NCBI RefSeq assembly: GCF_954871325.1
Contig: NC_088777.1
Location: 6,487,366 to 6,551,365 of the forward strand
DNA: 64,000 bases
Reading direction: 5' to 3'
DNA from: Gordionus sp. m RMFG-2023
Taxonomy: Eukaryota; Nematomorpha; Gordioida; Chordodea; Parachordodidae
Position numbers and translations under genes: made by a program
In this document: positions 1 to 14,610 of the stretch, in pieces
Position numbering within the stretch: the stretch's first letter is position 1
How the letters are laid out: every line of letters begins with the position of its first letter
Notes under the pieces: generated by a model
Databases searched by the model: none
What the model was told of the DNA's origin: nothing
Seen by the model: the letters and a program-made list of their open reading frames with translations, nothing else

Positions 1-201
1 ATAAATTACAATTACAATTTTCAGCAACTATAATAAATAAACATAAAAGCACAACAAGATAATTTTAAAATATAAATGAACAAACTCAAAATGAGAATGA
101 GTCAATAAGGCAAGAAATTAGATTTAATGACCTAATTGCAAGTCTTTAGCAAAAACAAAATATTTTTTTGGGTCCACTGTTTTGGCCGATTTTCGCCTTT
201 C

Positions 202-388
202 TTATTTTTTTATGTCTTGGGCTTGAGGACCAAAGGTTGTAACAGTCATCGTGATAACTGAAACGAAAGGATACTGATAAGACATTTTGTATTTATCACA
301 TTTTAATTTTGGAGCCAAAGAGTTGAGATAAGAAAAGTCCCAATCTAGGAACTTGCCATCTTCCCAAAGTAAATCGATCTTCGATTTT
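202..388 (-). CDS. candidate 3' terminal exon, unrecognised protein
   Basis: A stretch of clearly higher GC than its surroundings is open on the minus strand for 61 codons and ends in TAA. It starts after a possible acceptor (pyrimidine-rich tract ending TTTCTAG) in a frame that supplies one base to a split codon. The peptide includes LLWEDGKFLDWDFSYLNS and later YPFVSVITMTVTTFGPQ. It does not look like simple-sequence translation, and I recognise no family. The next piece upstream (about 395-500, minus) is also GC-richer, but no donor there matches the required phase, so the gene model is incomplete. It could be chance in a GC-richer patch, or a decayed mobile element. Confidence 0.3.
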
Positions 389-2145
389 CTAGAAACAAAC
401 CGATTGGGGTTTTAATGGTAGGAATCAATGCTAAATTTTAAGCACCATCTTGAATAAGCGACTTGCAAAGTGTGCCGGGAAATTCGCCCATTACTTTTAA
501 GGCATACAATGTCTGACTGAATCAGTATATTTTACATTATACTTTCTTCAGATATATATAACTCTAATAATATTTTTTCAATGTAATTGTTTCCTTATTT
601 CAAATGGAGTATATATATGTTAATTTATAGAATATATAAAAAGTTTCTATATGTCATATTTTCTTTTATTTATATTTTTCTAATTTATAAAAATTATTAC
701 AAAGAATGGTCAGATAAATCCAACTAATTATTGTTTTTTAACTTTGCAATTTCATGTTAGTATAACTGTATATTTTACATATATATTATTTATTTTATGA
801 TAATTAGCAACATAAATTTACACGACAGATATATCTTTGCATAGGTTTGTATTTGATTTGATTAATAGTTTTTATTAATTATTTTAGAGAACAATATATT
901 TTTTTAGATATGTTTTTAAAATTATTAAACAATTATATTGTTTAAATATAATTATTTATATTTTTATATAAAAATAAAATAAATATCTAATGTAGCAACT
1001 TTTACAAATTTACAATATTTTGCTACTTTGGAAATAATTGTTATTTTCGAAACTAAGAAATTTAAGAAGAAAAAATTTTACCGCATCAAAAATTTAAATA
1101 ATACATTTCTATTCTACAAAGTGGGGTGAGTACATAAGGAGTTAAATTATAGGTTAATGATAAATACTCCCGAGTCGATATATAGTAATATTCTAAACAA
1201 CAACCTAATTTGCTAAATAATGACAAATAATTTCAAAAAATGTTATAATATCCATTTTTTAAAAAAGATATTAGGTTATAGAATCACGCGGTTGTCTCCA
1301 ATCTCTGCTATACATCACCCCCCCCCCCCCTTCATGACGGACCCACCAATAGGAATTTCTTAACGAATTATATTACAGGTTCATCATATCGACATAATTA
1401 GATGTAAAAATAGATATTAAAACTTAAATAGAAGGAATCTATGCATCCTTGCCACAAAAACTGGTAATAGAATATAAGTTTTAAAAATGTCAAATAAAAT
1501 CTAGACTTATATTCTATAAATTAAATCAGACATATAGTAACTAATCTTAAAATATAAAGATTAGGATGCAAAATATTAGCTAAATATGCTATTTTGAAAA
1601 TCTATTTACTTTAGTAGTTGAATAATTCTAACATTTATTATATTTAAAACATAATTAGATGGCCGAAATAAATATCTAAACATTTAAAGCTATCTATATA
1701 TTTATTTTAATGAAGATATTTAATAACATATTAATGATGATATTTAAGGAGAATTAATATTTATTTATAAAAATGTTAACCAAATTTTTTGAACATATTT
1801 TGATCATCGAATAAAATAAATTTTATAAATTTATCTATGATTTTGAAAAGTTTTTTTATTTAGATTTTTTTAATAGAATAGGGGAAAGTATCTAAGAAGT
1901 AATAATTATTAAAAAATGATGTATAATATTTTTAGATAATTAATTACAGTTGATTAAATGTGACTGTACTAAATAAATTCGTAAAGAGATTTTTTGTGAG
2001 ACATTATAATATCCTTAAAATAGATTTGATTAAAATAAAATAAAATAATTTTTTCATATTTAATAAAATTATTATATATATATATCAACTTGAATATTTT
2101 ATCAAAATAAAGGTAAATTTCAAATTCAAAATATTAGATAAATTT
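389..2145. other. AT-rich stretch without a recognisable gene
   Basis: No supported coding region. It holds short A/T tracts and a run of 13 C at 1318-1330, which stands out in DNA this AT-rich. The part from about 395 to 530 is somewhat GC-richer and may belong to the candidate exon at 202-388. Confidence 0.5.
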
Positions 2146-2450
2146 ATGATTTATCATGAGTATCTATCCTATACTAAAAAGGGCTTCGCTGAAAATTTTC
2201 AAATGTTAATCTGGTTACGTTTAATAGGTTTTATTGTTATGGTACCCGTTCTTAAATTTTCCCTGTTTCAATGGCTTCGGTTTCAAACTCTTAATTTGTC
2301 TCATAGTAGTAAGGATAAATTTCTTATTTCAGTAACTTTTTAAAAATTATTTGAGAGTCATAGGCATAATTTTGTTATTAATAATTTCCCGTGGCTCTAT
2401 GGTTATGGGCAAAAGAATTTACACCGAGGTGGCGTGTCTGACTGTATTTA
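2146..2450. other. GC-richer island, unexplained
   Basis: A 65-codon plus-strand open frame (2146-2343) sits in a locally GC-richer patch continuing to about 2450. The peptide is hydrophobic and unrecognised, and the minus strand has short open stretches too. No splice sites, zinc ligands or transposase motifs are visible. The likeliest reading is a decayed repeat. Confidence 0.25.
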
Positions 2451-2803
2451 ACTATAGGTATTTTAAAATTTTTGCAAAATTTTTTAATATATATGTCTTA
2501 ATAACAAGACTTAAATATTTATAGTCTTTTTTTCAGGAATTATGAGGAGTGTTATATGACAACTAAACATCTAGAATATTTTGCCATAGAGATCTCAATT
2601 ATATGCACTATAATATCATGAAATATTCTATCCTACCTTTTATTGTTATATCTTAATTTAAATAACATGTTATTAAAATGAAATGAAAGACATATTTATT
2701 AATAATTAAAAACACCAAATATTTCATATTCTACCCCAATATATATCATAAAAAAACATTTAAAATGGCAAAAAGTGAAAATATATATAATATAAAAATA
2801 TAT

Positions 2804-2809
2804 TTTATT
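2804..2809 (-). terminator. probable poly(A) signal of the CRISP gene
   Basis: The minus strand reads AATAAA 75 bases downstream of the CRISP stop codon. The position suits cleavage and polyadenylation, although AATAAA is frequent by chance in DNA this AT-rich. Confidence 0.5.
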
Positions 2810-2883
2810 CCCTTTTGATTAATGTATAAATAATTATTTCTTATAGAAACTAATAATTATTTTGTATTATAAAAGAAATTGCT

Positions 2884-5185
2884 TTAATTATTTCTTTTTG
2901 TCTTGGAGTTGCACTCAGGAAAACAGGATTTGGCACATTTATCTTTGAAATTTGAACAACCACCTTGTTTTGCTAAATCATCGCAATTGCTATATGCGTT
3001 TACACAAAATAGTTCTAATTTTTTTTTTAATATTTAAAATGTCTGAAATCGTAAAATCTAGTTAAGGTGTCGATCGGTTATATAATAGCGATTCACTTCT
3101 ATTTATGAAATTAATAAAAAGTTACAATTATTTTTCTTTTTGTCGAAAAAGAAAAATATCATATTATACCAGTTTAGATAGAATTCATAGATATATCTTT
3201 AAAAATAACAGGTACCTGTTATTAATATAAACATATAGATTGGAAGTTCTATTCTAGTTATATTTATGCTATATTTCTTATATAAAATCTGAATATGCAA
3301 ACATGAAAATATTGTTAAAAGGCTCAATATTTAAAACGGCCAACTCAAAAAGAATTATCATGCAAGCTTGGAGATTTTGTTTATAGATGCTAGATAGGTT
3401 TGGGCATCTATTAACGAACTCTCGATGTTTGCACGATCATTATTTTGGTTAACATCTTTAATCAAAAATTTAGCAACTCTTACCAGACAGGGACAATATT
3501 TTAGACAATAAAATAAACTCACATTATTTTAAAAACAGGGTGGATTCTGTTCAATTATATAAAACTAACCCGATTTTATTTTTTGATAAAATTTTTGTGA
3601 TGCGACAACAATTTTATATCTTTGAACCCTTTATCCGAATTTAAAGAACCATAAAAAAATGTTTTTCTAACAATAACTATTACCACATGATTCTAGTAAT
3701 TTCCCATTTGAACACACACCACCTTTTACGCATCCACTGCATGATTGAACAGTTGATTTTTCATAAGGTACATAATATGGAAGCAAATTACCACTATAAA
3801 TATTTACATGGATAATTATAAAAATTTATTATTCATGTTTCAGCACAATAAATAGATTATTTTAATTATCATATATTATAAATTTGACCTCGGATAATAA
3901 TTGCAGGCATATATTTTTTGCCCAGAACATTCTGTCATTCCGCATCCAACTTCTTTTGTAGTGCCCCATACAAGCTATTATCAAGAAAGTTTTTATTTTT
4001 AAAAATATTATTGTTTAAAATATTGGTATTTATTATTTTTAAATTGGTATATAAAAAATTTTTTTATAAATTTTTTTAATCTGGGTTATTTAACTTAGGT
4101 TCTATAGAATACTTTTTATTAATAAAATGTCATGATTGGTTCATTTAAGCCCCAGACCCTTGTATTTTATATAAAATATACTATAAAATTGAAGAAATGA
4201 AAATCTATTTTCAAACAAATAAAATAAGGGTAAAATGAGCGCCAAGATAGGGGGCACAATAGAATTTGAAATTTCTAAGATTTTACGATAATATTTATAT
4301 CATCTATATAACATATTATATTTTAAACAATCAAAAAAGGAAGATGGATGTTAATAATTATGTATTCTTATATACTTGCGTATAATGACCAACCGATGCA
4401 AAATTCCCTTTATCAACCCCGAAAGTAAAGTTGCTGACTTCATTATACCATGCTTTAATAGCATCCTTCCAATCAGAAATTTTCCTTGTCGCGTATAGGT
4501 TTTGGCCACCAGAAGGATATTCTTATTATTATATAATATTTCTTTTGTATACAAAATTGTATTTTTAAAAAAATTAAAATTATATAATATTGAAATGAGT
4601 ATGATTTAAAACCAAAACTTTTTGATTGCTTCATGAAAATATTTTTTTTATAATTTTTAAATAATATATAAATACATTGTATATATATTTAGAAATATTA
4701 AAACTAGATGTTGATCTATCATTATTGGAGTTATGACCGAAAACACATTTTTGAGTAAATGCTTGGGCCTTCATAGCTCCCTCATTATTCCATATCTAAT
4801 ATGTTAATGCAAGATTTTAAATATACAATATTTTTAGTTTATCATGATGAAGGTCTTGTTGATTAATTATATTTATTACCAATTTATACATAGCGCTTGA
4901 TGGGGGATTGACACTAGATCTATAGTAATTATGAGCCTTGAGTATATCTTCAATTTCTATTGAGTTCGGAATTTTGTGGCAATTATTATAAATAATATTG
5001 CATATTTATTTTTATATGGAAAAGTATAAATTTGATAAAAAATATAATTTGTCTATCATACTTATAAATAATTACTCTACATAGTAATCATAAAATGTAA
5101 TCTAATCCGTACATACCCTATCATAAAATATTCGAAAATCAAAATATTTACCTGTAATAACTATCATTAAGACCAAAGTCCACAT
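2884..5185 (-). CDS. secreted CAP-domain protein with CRISP-type cysteine-rich tail (7 exons, complete)
   Basis: Minus-strand exons: 5185-5152, 4956-4880, 4795-4705, 4521-4376, 3974-3889, 3793-3684 and 3014-2884. All six introns are GT-AG and every phase matches, giving 224 residues. Residues 1-11 (MWTLVLMIVIT) are a short hydrophobic leader. The CAP (SCP/TAPS) domain spans about 12-155: HNYYR at 20, signature GHYTQLVW at 112-119 and signature CNYYPSGN at 140-147. The tail carries cysteines 163, 166, 172, 181, 185, 192, 201, 208, 212 and 216, the hinge-plus-ICR number and order of CRISPs; YSNC and the C-x6-C-x3-C-x3-C ending fit. CRISPs are extracellular and disulfide-rich, with roles from reproduction to venom; which applies here is unknown. 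The usual GEN(L/I) motif reads GGQNLY, with Gln for Glu. A TATAAA lies 42 bases upstream of the ATG. No frame breaks are seen, so it looks functional. Confidence 0.93.
3361..3470. repeat. diverged repeat in CRISP intron 6, shared with about 15379-15470
   Basis: The text from GCAAGCTTGGAGATTTTG onward aligns by eye at about 70% with GCAAACCTCAAGATTTTG near 15380, for about 65-100 bases including the shared core ATCTATTA. It lies inside the last intron of the CRISP gene, so it is intronic filler rather than coding. Family unknown. Confidence 0.35.
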
Positions 5186-6061
5186 TATAATTATCGCGGT
5201 TATTAAACTGATAGATTCAATTTTGGTTTATATTTTATTTATTCTTTATTTTGGTTGAACTTATTTTTGCATTTATTTTAAGATAATCTTCTTAATATTT
5301 TATTTTTAACTTAGCTATTCATATAAGATCGAAATAAGATTATATTTTAACTTAATTTTTATGTAATAAATAAATTTGTCTTAAATTCTACATGGTATCT
5401 CGGTTAAAATTAATTCTCTTCCATATCTTATTATGTTGAGAAAAATATCTTAAAATATAAAAATAATTAATAAATAAAATTAACTTAATGTATATAAAAG
5501 GCAAATAATTTCCTATATAAAAAATGAAATTGTCCTCTACATCTTCTGACGGTATATAAAGAAAAAATGAATAGATTATGATGATTTCTTTTTTACAAAT
5601 TTAAAGGTAAAGCTTCTTTTTTTTTATGTATATATATATGCTTATTAAGAAAGTGAAGATTTTCAAAATAGATTTAGTACAATATGTGTCCTCAAAATTT
5701 AAAATTTTAACCCAATATTTCAATTTGTGAATTTTTATATTTGAAGGTGGGTACTCACGATATTGATTATTATATGGTTCCTAATTCAGGAAATTTATTC
5801 CTTCAATTCACTAACTTAATGGAGATGTTACATTAATATAAAGATTAGTTGGAAAATTTTCTATTTATCATGACAATGAATTCTTACATATATTTTGTAC
5901 ATTTGTAAGGGTACAAAAGTTAATAAATTAACTTTATCATCTTTATAAAGTTAATAAATTAACTTTATCATCTTTATAAAATTTCCTAAGAAAATATAGT
6001 AAGAGACTTATCTATTGATAGAATCACATAATTTTTTTTAAATAATACAACATTGTCCGAT
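5186..6061. other. AT-rich intergenic DNA upstream of the CRISP gene
   Basis: No gene is supported. It contains the CRISP promoter side (minus-strand TATAAA at 5232-5227) and, further out, AT-rich DNA with a small tandem duplication at about 5917-5979. The right end runs into the retroelement gag fragment. Confidence 0.5.
5917..5979. repeat. 31-bp tandem duplication
   Basis: Two near-identical 31-bp copies containing GTTAATAAATTAACTTTATC, with period 31. A local slippage-type duplication. Confidence 0.85.
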
Positions 6062-7338
6062 GCTGACAAGGTTCTTTTACTTCTTAATAACATATCAGAT
6101 GATGTATATTATAAACTTAAAACTTTATTCTCTGATTCAGAATTTAGTGATTATGATAGTTTAATAAAAAAATTAAGTTACTTAGCAGTGGGGTAGCTAC
6201 GGGGGTGGTTTTCGGGTTTGTCCCCTCCCCGAGCAAAAATTTATTTTTAGATTATACGTTCAAAGACTTATAAGTGGTGACTTTATATCAAATAAATATC
6301 AAAAATATTTATATTTTCTGGTTTTGATGTTTGTGGAAGGATATTATATTACTATTGAAATTATTCTGGATAGTATTATTATAAAGTCATTGAGAATAAT
6401 CTACTAAATTATAAAACAAATTATTGATGCATTTAAAAATATATTTATAATATATTATCGAAGATATGGTTATGATTTGTAAGATAAACCCGGCCGAAGG
6501 CCGAGCAAAAGGGCCGAAGCGCCCCCCAGTATGGACCCCCTCTAAGGAAAATTCCTAGCTACGCCACTGGTACTTAGTATCATTAACAAGCAGAAACAAT
6601 CTAATAATAAAATTTAATTCAACCAATCAGGGAAAAATGAATCGTTACATGATTGGTCGCTGAGATTGTGTAAGCTTATCGAAGATTGCGGTTTCATTAA
6701 TAATGACTGTATTAAAGAAAAGCTAAGAATATCCAGTAGAAACGATTACATAAAATATAAACTTAATAAGAAAGAAAATCTTAGTTTAGTCAAAATATTA
6801 TTAATAGGAAAATTGATAGTTTAATATAAAATAGAGATTATTAAAGACAACGATAAAGTTATTTTAAAAAAAAATAGAAATATTAATAATAATTTTCATA
6901 AGAATTTAGATTATAGAAATCATAATAGGTATCATAATTATAGTAACAATTATACTCCTCGATTTTCAAATAATCAGAGACCATTTCAGAATAGTTTTCC
7001 TAGACTCATGGATGGATAAACGCTTTCAAAAATATTAACAAATTTATTGGAAAAATAAATGTAAAATATGATGACGATATTAAAAAACTTATAAAAACTG
7101 TGAATCCAAAATGAATAACAGACCAATTAACAAAGCAAATGTCAAGCTATATTTAAGGAAAGACGCCCAACCCAAGATTATACCATCAAGGCGAATATCT
7201 TATGCAAAAATTGATGTTGTGGGTAAAGAACTTAAGGGATGGGTACAAGAAAAAATCATCGAACCGGTAAAAGATGTTCAATGGGCAAGTCTTATTCTGG
7301 CATGTTTATATGCATCAATATTATGTCCCAAAAAATAA
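6062..7338 (+). pseudogene. Ty3/gypsy retrotransposon fragment (gag capsid plus start of RT), broken
   Basis: From 6062 a frame reads like Ty3/gypsy Gag capsid (LLLLNNISDDVYYKL, then LFSDSEFSDYDSLI). It is interrupted at 6185/6570 by an inverted-repeat element. Removing that element and one copy of its target duplication restores the frame into HDWSLRLCKLIEDCGF. After further stops, 7111-7338 encodes the N-terminal part of a Ty3-type reverse transcriptase: KLYLRKDAQPKIIPSRR, then IIEPVKDVQWASLI, matching the family pattern 'L..k.gA.P...k.R...Ya' and 'giIepv..s.WasPi'. The YxDD catalytic part, RNase H and integrase are absent, and no LTR was identified. The 6840-7010 part is Asn/Tyr-rich, as in a gag tail, and no CCHC knuckle is visible. 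Confidence 0.8.
6186..6569. mobile_element. hAT-type MITE with 8-bp target duplication
   Basis: 384 bp with terminal inverted repeats CAGTGGGGTAGCTA / CAGTGGCGTAGCTAG. The flanks are TTACTTAG (6178-6185) and GTACTTAG (6570-6577), 7 of 8 identical, the target-site length of hAT elements. GC-rich subterminal parts (GGCCGAAGGCCGAGC near the right end) surround an AT-rich core. It carries no transposase and is inserted inside a gag sequence whose frame continues across the excised insertion. Confidence 0.85.
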
Positions 7339-7529
7339 ATTTCACTTTTAAAAAATAAATTTTTGGCAAAATTGTTGGATATTGTCAAAATATTTCTGCA
7401 GCTTTTAAGAATAGAAATTTATAAAAACGCATTTTTAAAATCAATGGTAAATTTTTTTCCTCCTGAAAGTTTAGCTAATAAATTAAAATGAAAATGTATA
7501 GACAATCTTGAATATATATATAATTTATA

Positions 7530-8300
7530 ACAAATAAACCTGGGGTTGGAGTACTGCTTTTAGCAGTTACTAAAAAAATTTTTATCATATTATATGATGA
7601 TTACAAATAGAATAAAAATTAACCTTTTTAACAAATGTAAATAACATTTTAGCGATTTTGAATAAATATCGTTTAAAATTCTAAATATTTTAGAGTGACA
7701 TTTATCAATTAATTATAATATGCTTGGAAATTACATTATTTTACCGATTTTGAATAAATATAATTTATAACTAATTTTAAAAAGTTTTGAAAAATAAATA
7801 TAAATAAACCTTGGGTTTGAGTTTTTCTGATTGTAGTGATTACTAAAATTTTTGTTTGAAATTTAATATATTTTTTACATTATTGATGGAATTATTTATT
7901 TATCAACTTTATTGATCGAAAAATAAATATGAATGTCATCATATAAAAATGAAATGATATTTACTATCTTTTAAAAATATAATTTATAACCAACAACAAA
8001 TAAATTTTAAGCGTTTTTAAATTTATTGATCTAAATAAACCTGGGGTTGTAGTGCTTATTGTAGTGGTTACTAAAATATATTTATTAAATTTTATGAAGA
8101 TTAAAAATAAAAAATAAACTTTTTTTGATCTAACAACGAAAAGAATGACATCATGTAAAAATAACATTATATGCCGAATTTCAATTCTTTTTAACTCCCA
8201 AATATATTTTAAAAAAATTTTGATATCTATCAAAGAATATAATAACAAACTTGGAGGTTGAGTTTTTATTATTGTAGTTGTCACTAAAATTTTAGTTTAC
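7530..8300. repeat. degenerate satellite, about 4 copies of about 230 bp
   Basis: A recurring phrase (AATAAACCTGGGGTTG followed by a TAGTGGTTACTAAAAT-like core) occurs near 7540, 7800, 8033 and 8243, at spacings of 260, 233 and 210 bp. Copies are strongly diverged. Weaker relatives of the same phrase recur near 11741, 12407, 13225, 15066, 15946, 17873 and 19832. Confidence 0.6.
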
Positions 8301-8928
8301 CATTTAATGTAGTAAACATATTTTAAATGTAATTATTTTAAGATAAATATTTTTAATTTAACAATAACATTAATTGCATCATGTATAAAAATTATTAAGA
8401 AAATTTTAAATAAATTTAAATTATGACTACCAGTGTTATTAAAATATCTCTATTAAGTAACAATTTCAAAATTTGTCTATCGATATATAGATATACTTTT
8501 ATAAAAAGTATCAGTATTTGTATCTAGATATTATTTTAGATCTATCTTGGTCTATTTTTAGATTTTTTTGATATATATTTTGAAATAATTATATTTTACG
8601 CTTTTTACATTAACAATAATAATTTACATATTTATTAAATATTATGTCAAAATATATTTTATTGCAAAATCAAACCAGATATAATCTTTTTTACGCAATG
8701 GATGACTATATATGACAAATTTTGAATTTTAATTATAAATCTATTAAAGTTACATTTTTAACCTTTGAAGAATAATCAAATTATTTTATTATCAGATATT
8801 TATATCATAGAGGTTATTAATAATCTCATCATACTATGAAGTTTAAAAAAAATGAATATCAACTTTTTATTATATATAAAAACTTTCCCAAAATAAAATT
8901 ATTATTCATAAAATATAACACCATTCTA
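8301..8928. other. AT-rich stretch, nothing recognised
   Basis: No coding, repeat or inverted-repeat structure was recognised. Confidence 0.5.
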
Positions 8929-9160
8929 CAGTAACGTCATTGGGGAAGGGGGAGGCTTGTAGGGAATCGAGCTCCCTAAAAATGTGAATAGGTCCTTTAA
9001 ATTGATTTTATAATAAATGTAATTTTAAAAATGTTGACTAATAAAAAAAGAAAGTAATTTTGGATAATTTTAGCAAAAAAAAGGTAATTTTAAAAATAAT
9101 TTAATAAGTATTTTTGAACCCCCTAATATTTTAAAGGCTAATGACGCCCTTGCCACTCTG
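8929..9160. mobile_element. possible small inverted-repeat element
   Basis: Left end CAGTAACGTCATTGGGG and right end (reverse complement) CAGAGTGGCAAGGGCGTCATT share CAG...CGTCATT, like a decayed hAT-type MITE. The 8-bp flanks do not match, so the boundaries are uncertain. It directly abuts a hAT transposase tail. Confidence 0.35.
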
Positions 9161-9273
9161 ATGACAAGTGCTCCCGTAGAAAGAGATTTTAGTGTGGCCA
9201 AGAATGTCTTTACAAATAAGCAGGGATGTCATCTTAACAATTAATTACTTTTTATTAAAAAATGGATTATTTA
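9161..9273 (+). pseudogene. hAT transposase C-terminal fragment
   Basis: The frame reads MTSAPVERDFSVAKNVF, then a TNKQ..L..N-like stretch, a stop and LLFIKKW. This matches the hAT dimerisation region consensus 'ts..vER.FS.a..v....R..L...n..lLlf'. Only this tail survives, and it contains an internal stop. The catalytic core was not found upstream. Confidence 0.6.
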
Positions 9274-9419
9274 AATCAAAGGTCATATATAAACAATCAA
9301 CGATTATAAAAATATATGGCATGTATATATGAATTTAAAACAAAAATAGGATCATAATAAAATATTAAAAAATCAATTAATTGATTGGATTACTTGATTT
9401 ATTATATGGAACCATGAAT

Positions 9420-10380
9420 AGTAATGCAATAATTTTGGTAGCCATCGTATGTTTGGAGTAGAAGGGTTTATTTTGATCAACACTTATTAAGCTTAATTTT
9501 CTCCCTGTGTGATAAATTTAAGAATTTTCTCATCAAAATTACCAAGAGTATTGATGACATTATAAAAATTAAGTTAGCGATGTCTGAATATATGCATATT
9601 TTTAATATTTCTGCCGAATTAATTTTTAAGCCTAAAAATCTAGGCATGTATAATCCAAAGCTACTTGAAGACTAGAAGAAGACCAAGGTATTAAGCTGAT
9701 AACTCCGTGTTGCGTGAACATGGATGATTAGGCTCTAAGGTGCCGCTGGATTAAAAAGCTTTTGAGATAAAATATCTATGTTTGTAGAGGCTATACTAAT
9801 TTTGGAATATCTACAATGTAAAGGATGATCTTTGAAATCATTTGAAAATTAGGCGAGGCAATGTATTGCATCAAGATGAAGCGAAATGGCTATACGACGT
9901 TCCTTATATAGGAAGAAGACCGAAATTTTTGCAAAGATAATCGATCATTCGTAGCCCGATTAAAAATTGTGAATAGCTTGGCTTGGACATTGTTCTAATT
10001 AATCATTTAATAAGAGATAATAAAAGAGTGAGACATTAGGAGAATATCTTATACTTTCCAAAGAGTGAATTTAGATCTGATAATGTCAGGTTAGGGATTG
10101 CTTCCAAATGTGAATAGAACTTTCTATGCATAATCTTGAGAAGATAAAAGCAATAGAGAGATAAGGTGGAAATCGAAAATCAATCTCGCCATTTTTACAT
10201 AAAAGAAAGATCTAGAAACCCGATTGTCTAAAGATTTTATTTTGATGTTAGCCTACTGCATTGTGTGAATATGCAACATATGCTTGAAAAATTGGGGCGA
10301 TCATAGCATGTATGATTTTAGGTATGTTAAAATAAAATTTAAGTAGAAAGAATGCTTGGTGGGTGAATTGAATTCGAAAT
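9420..10380 (+). pseudogene. GC-richer decayed coding-like region, possibly retroelement
   Basis: About 950 bp has fewer poly-A/T tracts and short open pieces in several frames, for example ELIFKPKNLGMYNPKLL at about 9613-9663 and QDEAKWLYDVPYIGRRPKF around 9870-9925. The spacing and style recall the 3' region of a LINE-type polymerase, but no diagnostic motif (FADD, CCHC, endonuclease) is visible. It may be another decayed repeat. Confidence 0.2.
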
Positions 10381-10879
10381 AATAATATAAAGTGATTTAT
10401 TTAATATAATAAAATATATATATATTTTTCTATTTTATCAATTATAATAAAATGTAGCTTAAAAGCAAATTAACAAAATCAATATATTTATATTAATACA
10501 TTATAATGGGCTAGTAATTAATTTAAGATTATTTATATTTCTACTAGATTAGAATAGATTTTTTATAAAAAGTTCTTAATTCCGACTTTGACATGTTATG
10601 AGATTAACCTGTTAATAATATAATTTGTAGTATTTTTAAATTGACAATTTTTATTTATCATTTTTTATATATTTGCTATATATATATAAACTAAACTATT
10701 AAAATTTGAAACTTATTATTTATCATTTAATTATATATTTCCTATTTAGATGAAATATCATTTCAATAATTTTTTTAGCTCATCTTAGAATTTAAGAATA
10801 GAATCATTATGCTTTATGTGCATCAGCGGTCTGCAAATAAAAAATTCTGGCACTTCCCATTGGAAATTTTATTTAAATG

Positions 10880-13290
<2,411 letters not shown>

Positions 13291-14610
13291 CAATTTAATA
13301 ATAATAATAATATACTACCAAAAGCAAATATAATTATCTTAAGCCAACTTTCTTATTCAAATTCTTTCAGAAAAACATTATTCAAATTTGTCATTTATTT
13401 GATATTTATAACTAAAATACCTGAATTATAATAAATGAATAATTATTCTAAATATATTTATATACAGCTGAGAGATTAATAAAATTTTATTTAGGGAAAA
13501 CCAAATATTCACCAAAAAATTAAATCAACCGCTTTTATCAAATTATTTTGACTATTCAGCTAGGCTATTTGGAAAATAATAGGACACGAAGAGTTTCCGT
13601 TAACAAATATCTACTAAAAACTAATGAATCATAAGAATAGAGTTTATGAAGGAGTTACTAAAATTTCTTAGTCATATTTAGTCATTTATTATACAAACTG
13701 AGATTTTGTTTAAAAAAAATATATCAAACCCTGAAATTCACAAATGATAAACATTTAAAGATAACTCACAGATATCATCGCATTTCTACCACTTAATTAA
13801 AAAAGTAATGATCAATCATTTTAAACCAAACCTTGGTTTATCAGAAACTAGACAAATCTTAAGTAAAAATTCAATTTATATTTATAGAAACCAGAAACGA
13901 GAATGGAATCAATAATAAAATTTTAACAAATTGGTTCTAACAAAAGTGAAACTGATTTACATAATGTTTATATGTATGATTCATTTTAAAAAGTTTGATT
14001 TATAGTTTAAAATGTTTTTAATAATAAATAGTTCAGCACGAAGACGCCTTATCAATAAACATGAATTGATATAAAAACTTAATAAAAAATTATATAGAAT
14101 GTTCTAAATAACTAAGCTGTGAATAACTAAAGCAGTTATTTAATCAAACAGTTTTAAAATACTCCAATAAATTCTATTTTAGATATAATTTTAAGCGAAT
14201 ATTTTGTCCATAAATATTAAATTCATTTGACTATACCTAATAATTAATTTCAATATATATTATTTTATATTGAGAATATAAAAAATCAAAATATTTTTTA
14301 TCATAAAAAATCTTGATGAAAGCACAATTTTTGTTCAAACTCAGAAAAAATATATGTTATTATAAAATTGTAGCAGTCATATAAGAGATATTTCATATAA
14401 TTACGTTGACCTATATTATAACCCTTTAATTTAAGTTGTTCATGAAGAAGCTAGATAAATTTAATCAGTATTTAAAAAACATTACCTCATAAAAAGGTCA
14501 ATTAGAAATTAATAAAATTGCTTTAGAGGGTATAACATAGGCTAATGTAATTATATGAAATATTGTATTAGTATTTAAACGATTTTAATTCTTATAATAA
14601 AATTAATTTG

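Noticed and set aside
2884-5185. Calling the CRISP gene a venom toxin
   Set aside because: CAP/CRISP proteins have many roles. Nothing in the sequence or neighbourhood points to a venom function.
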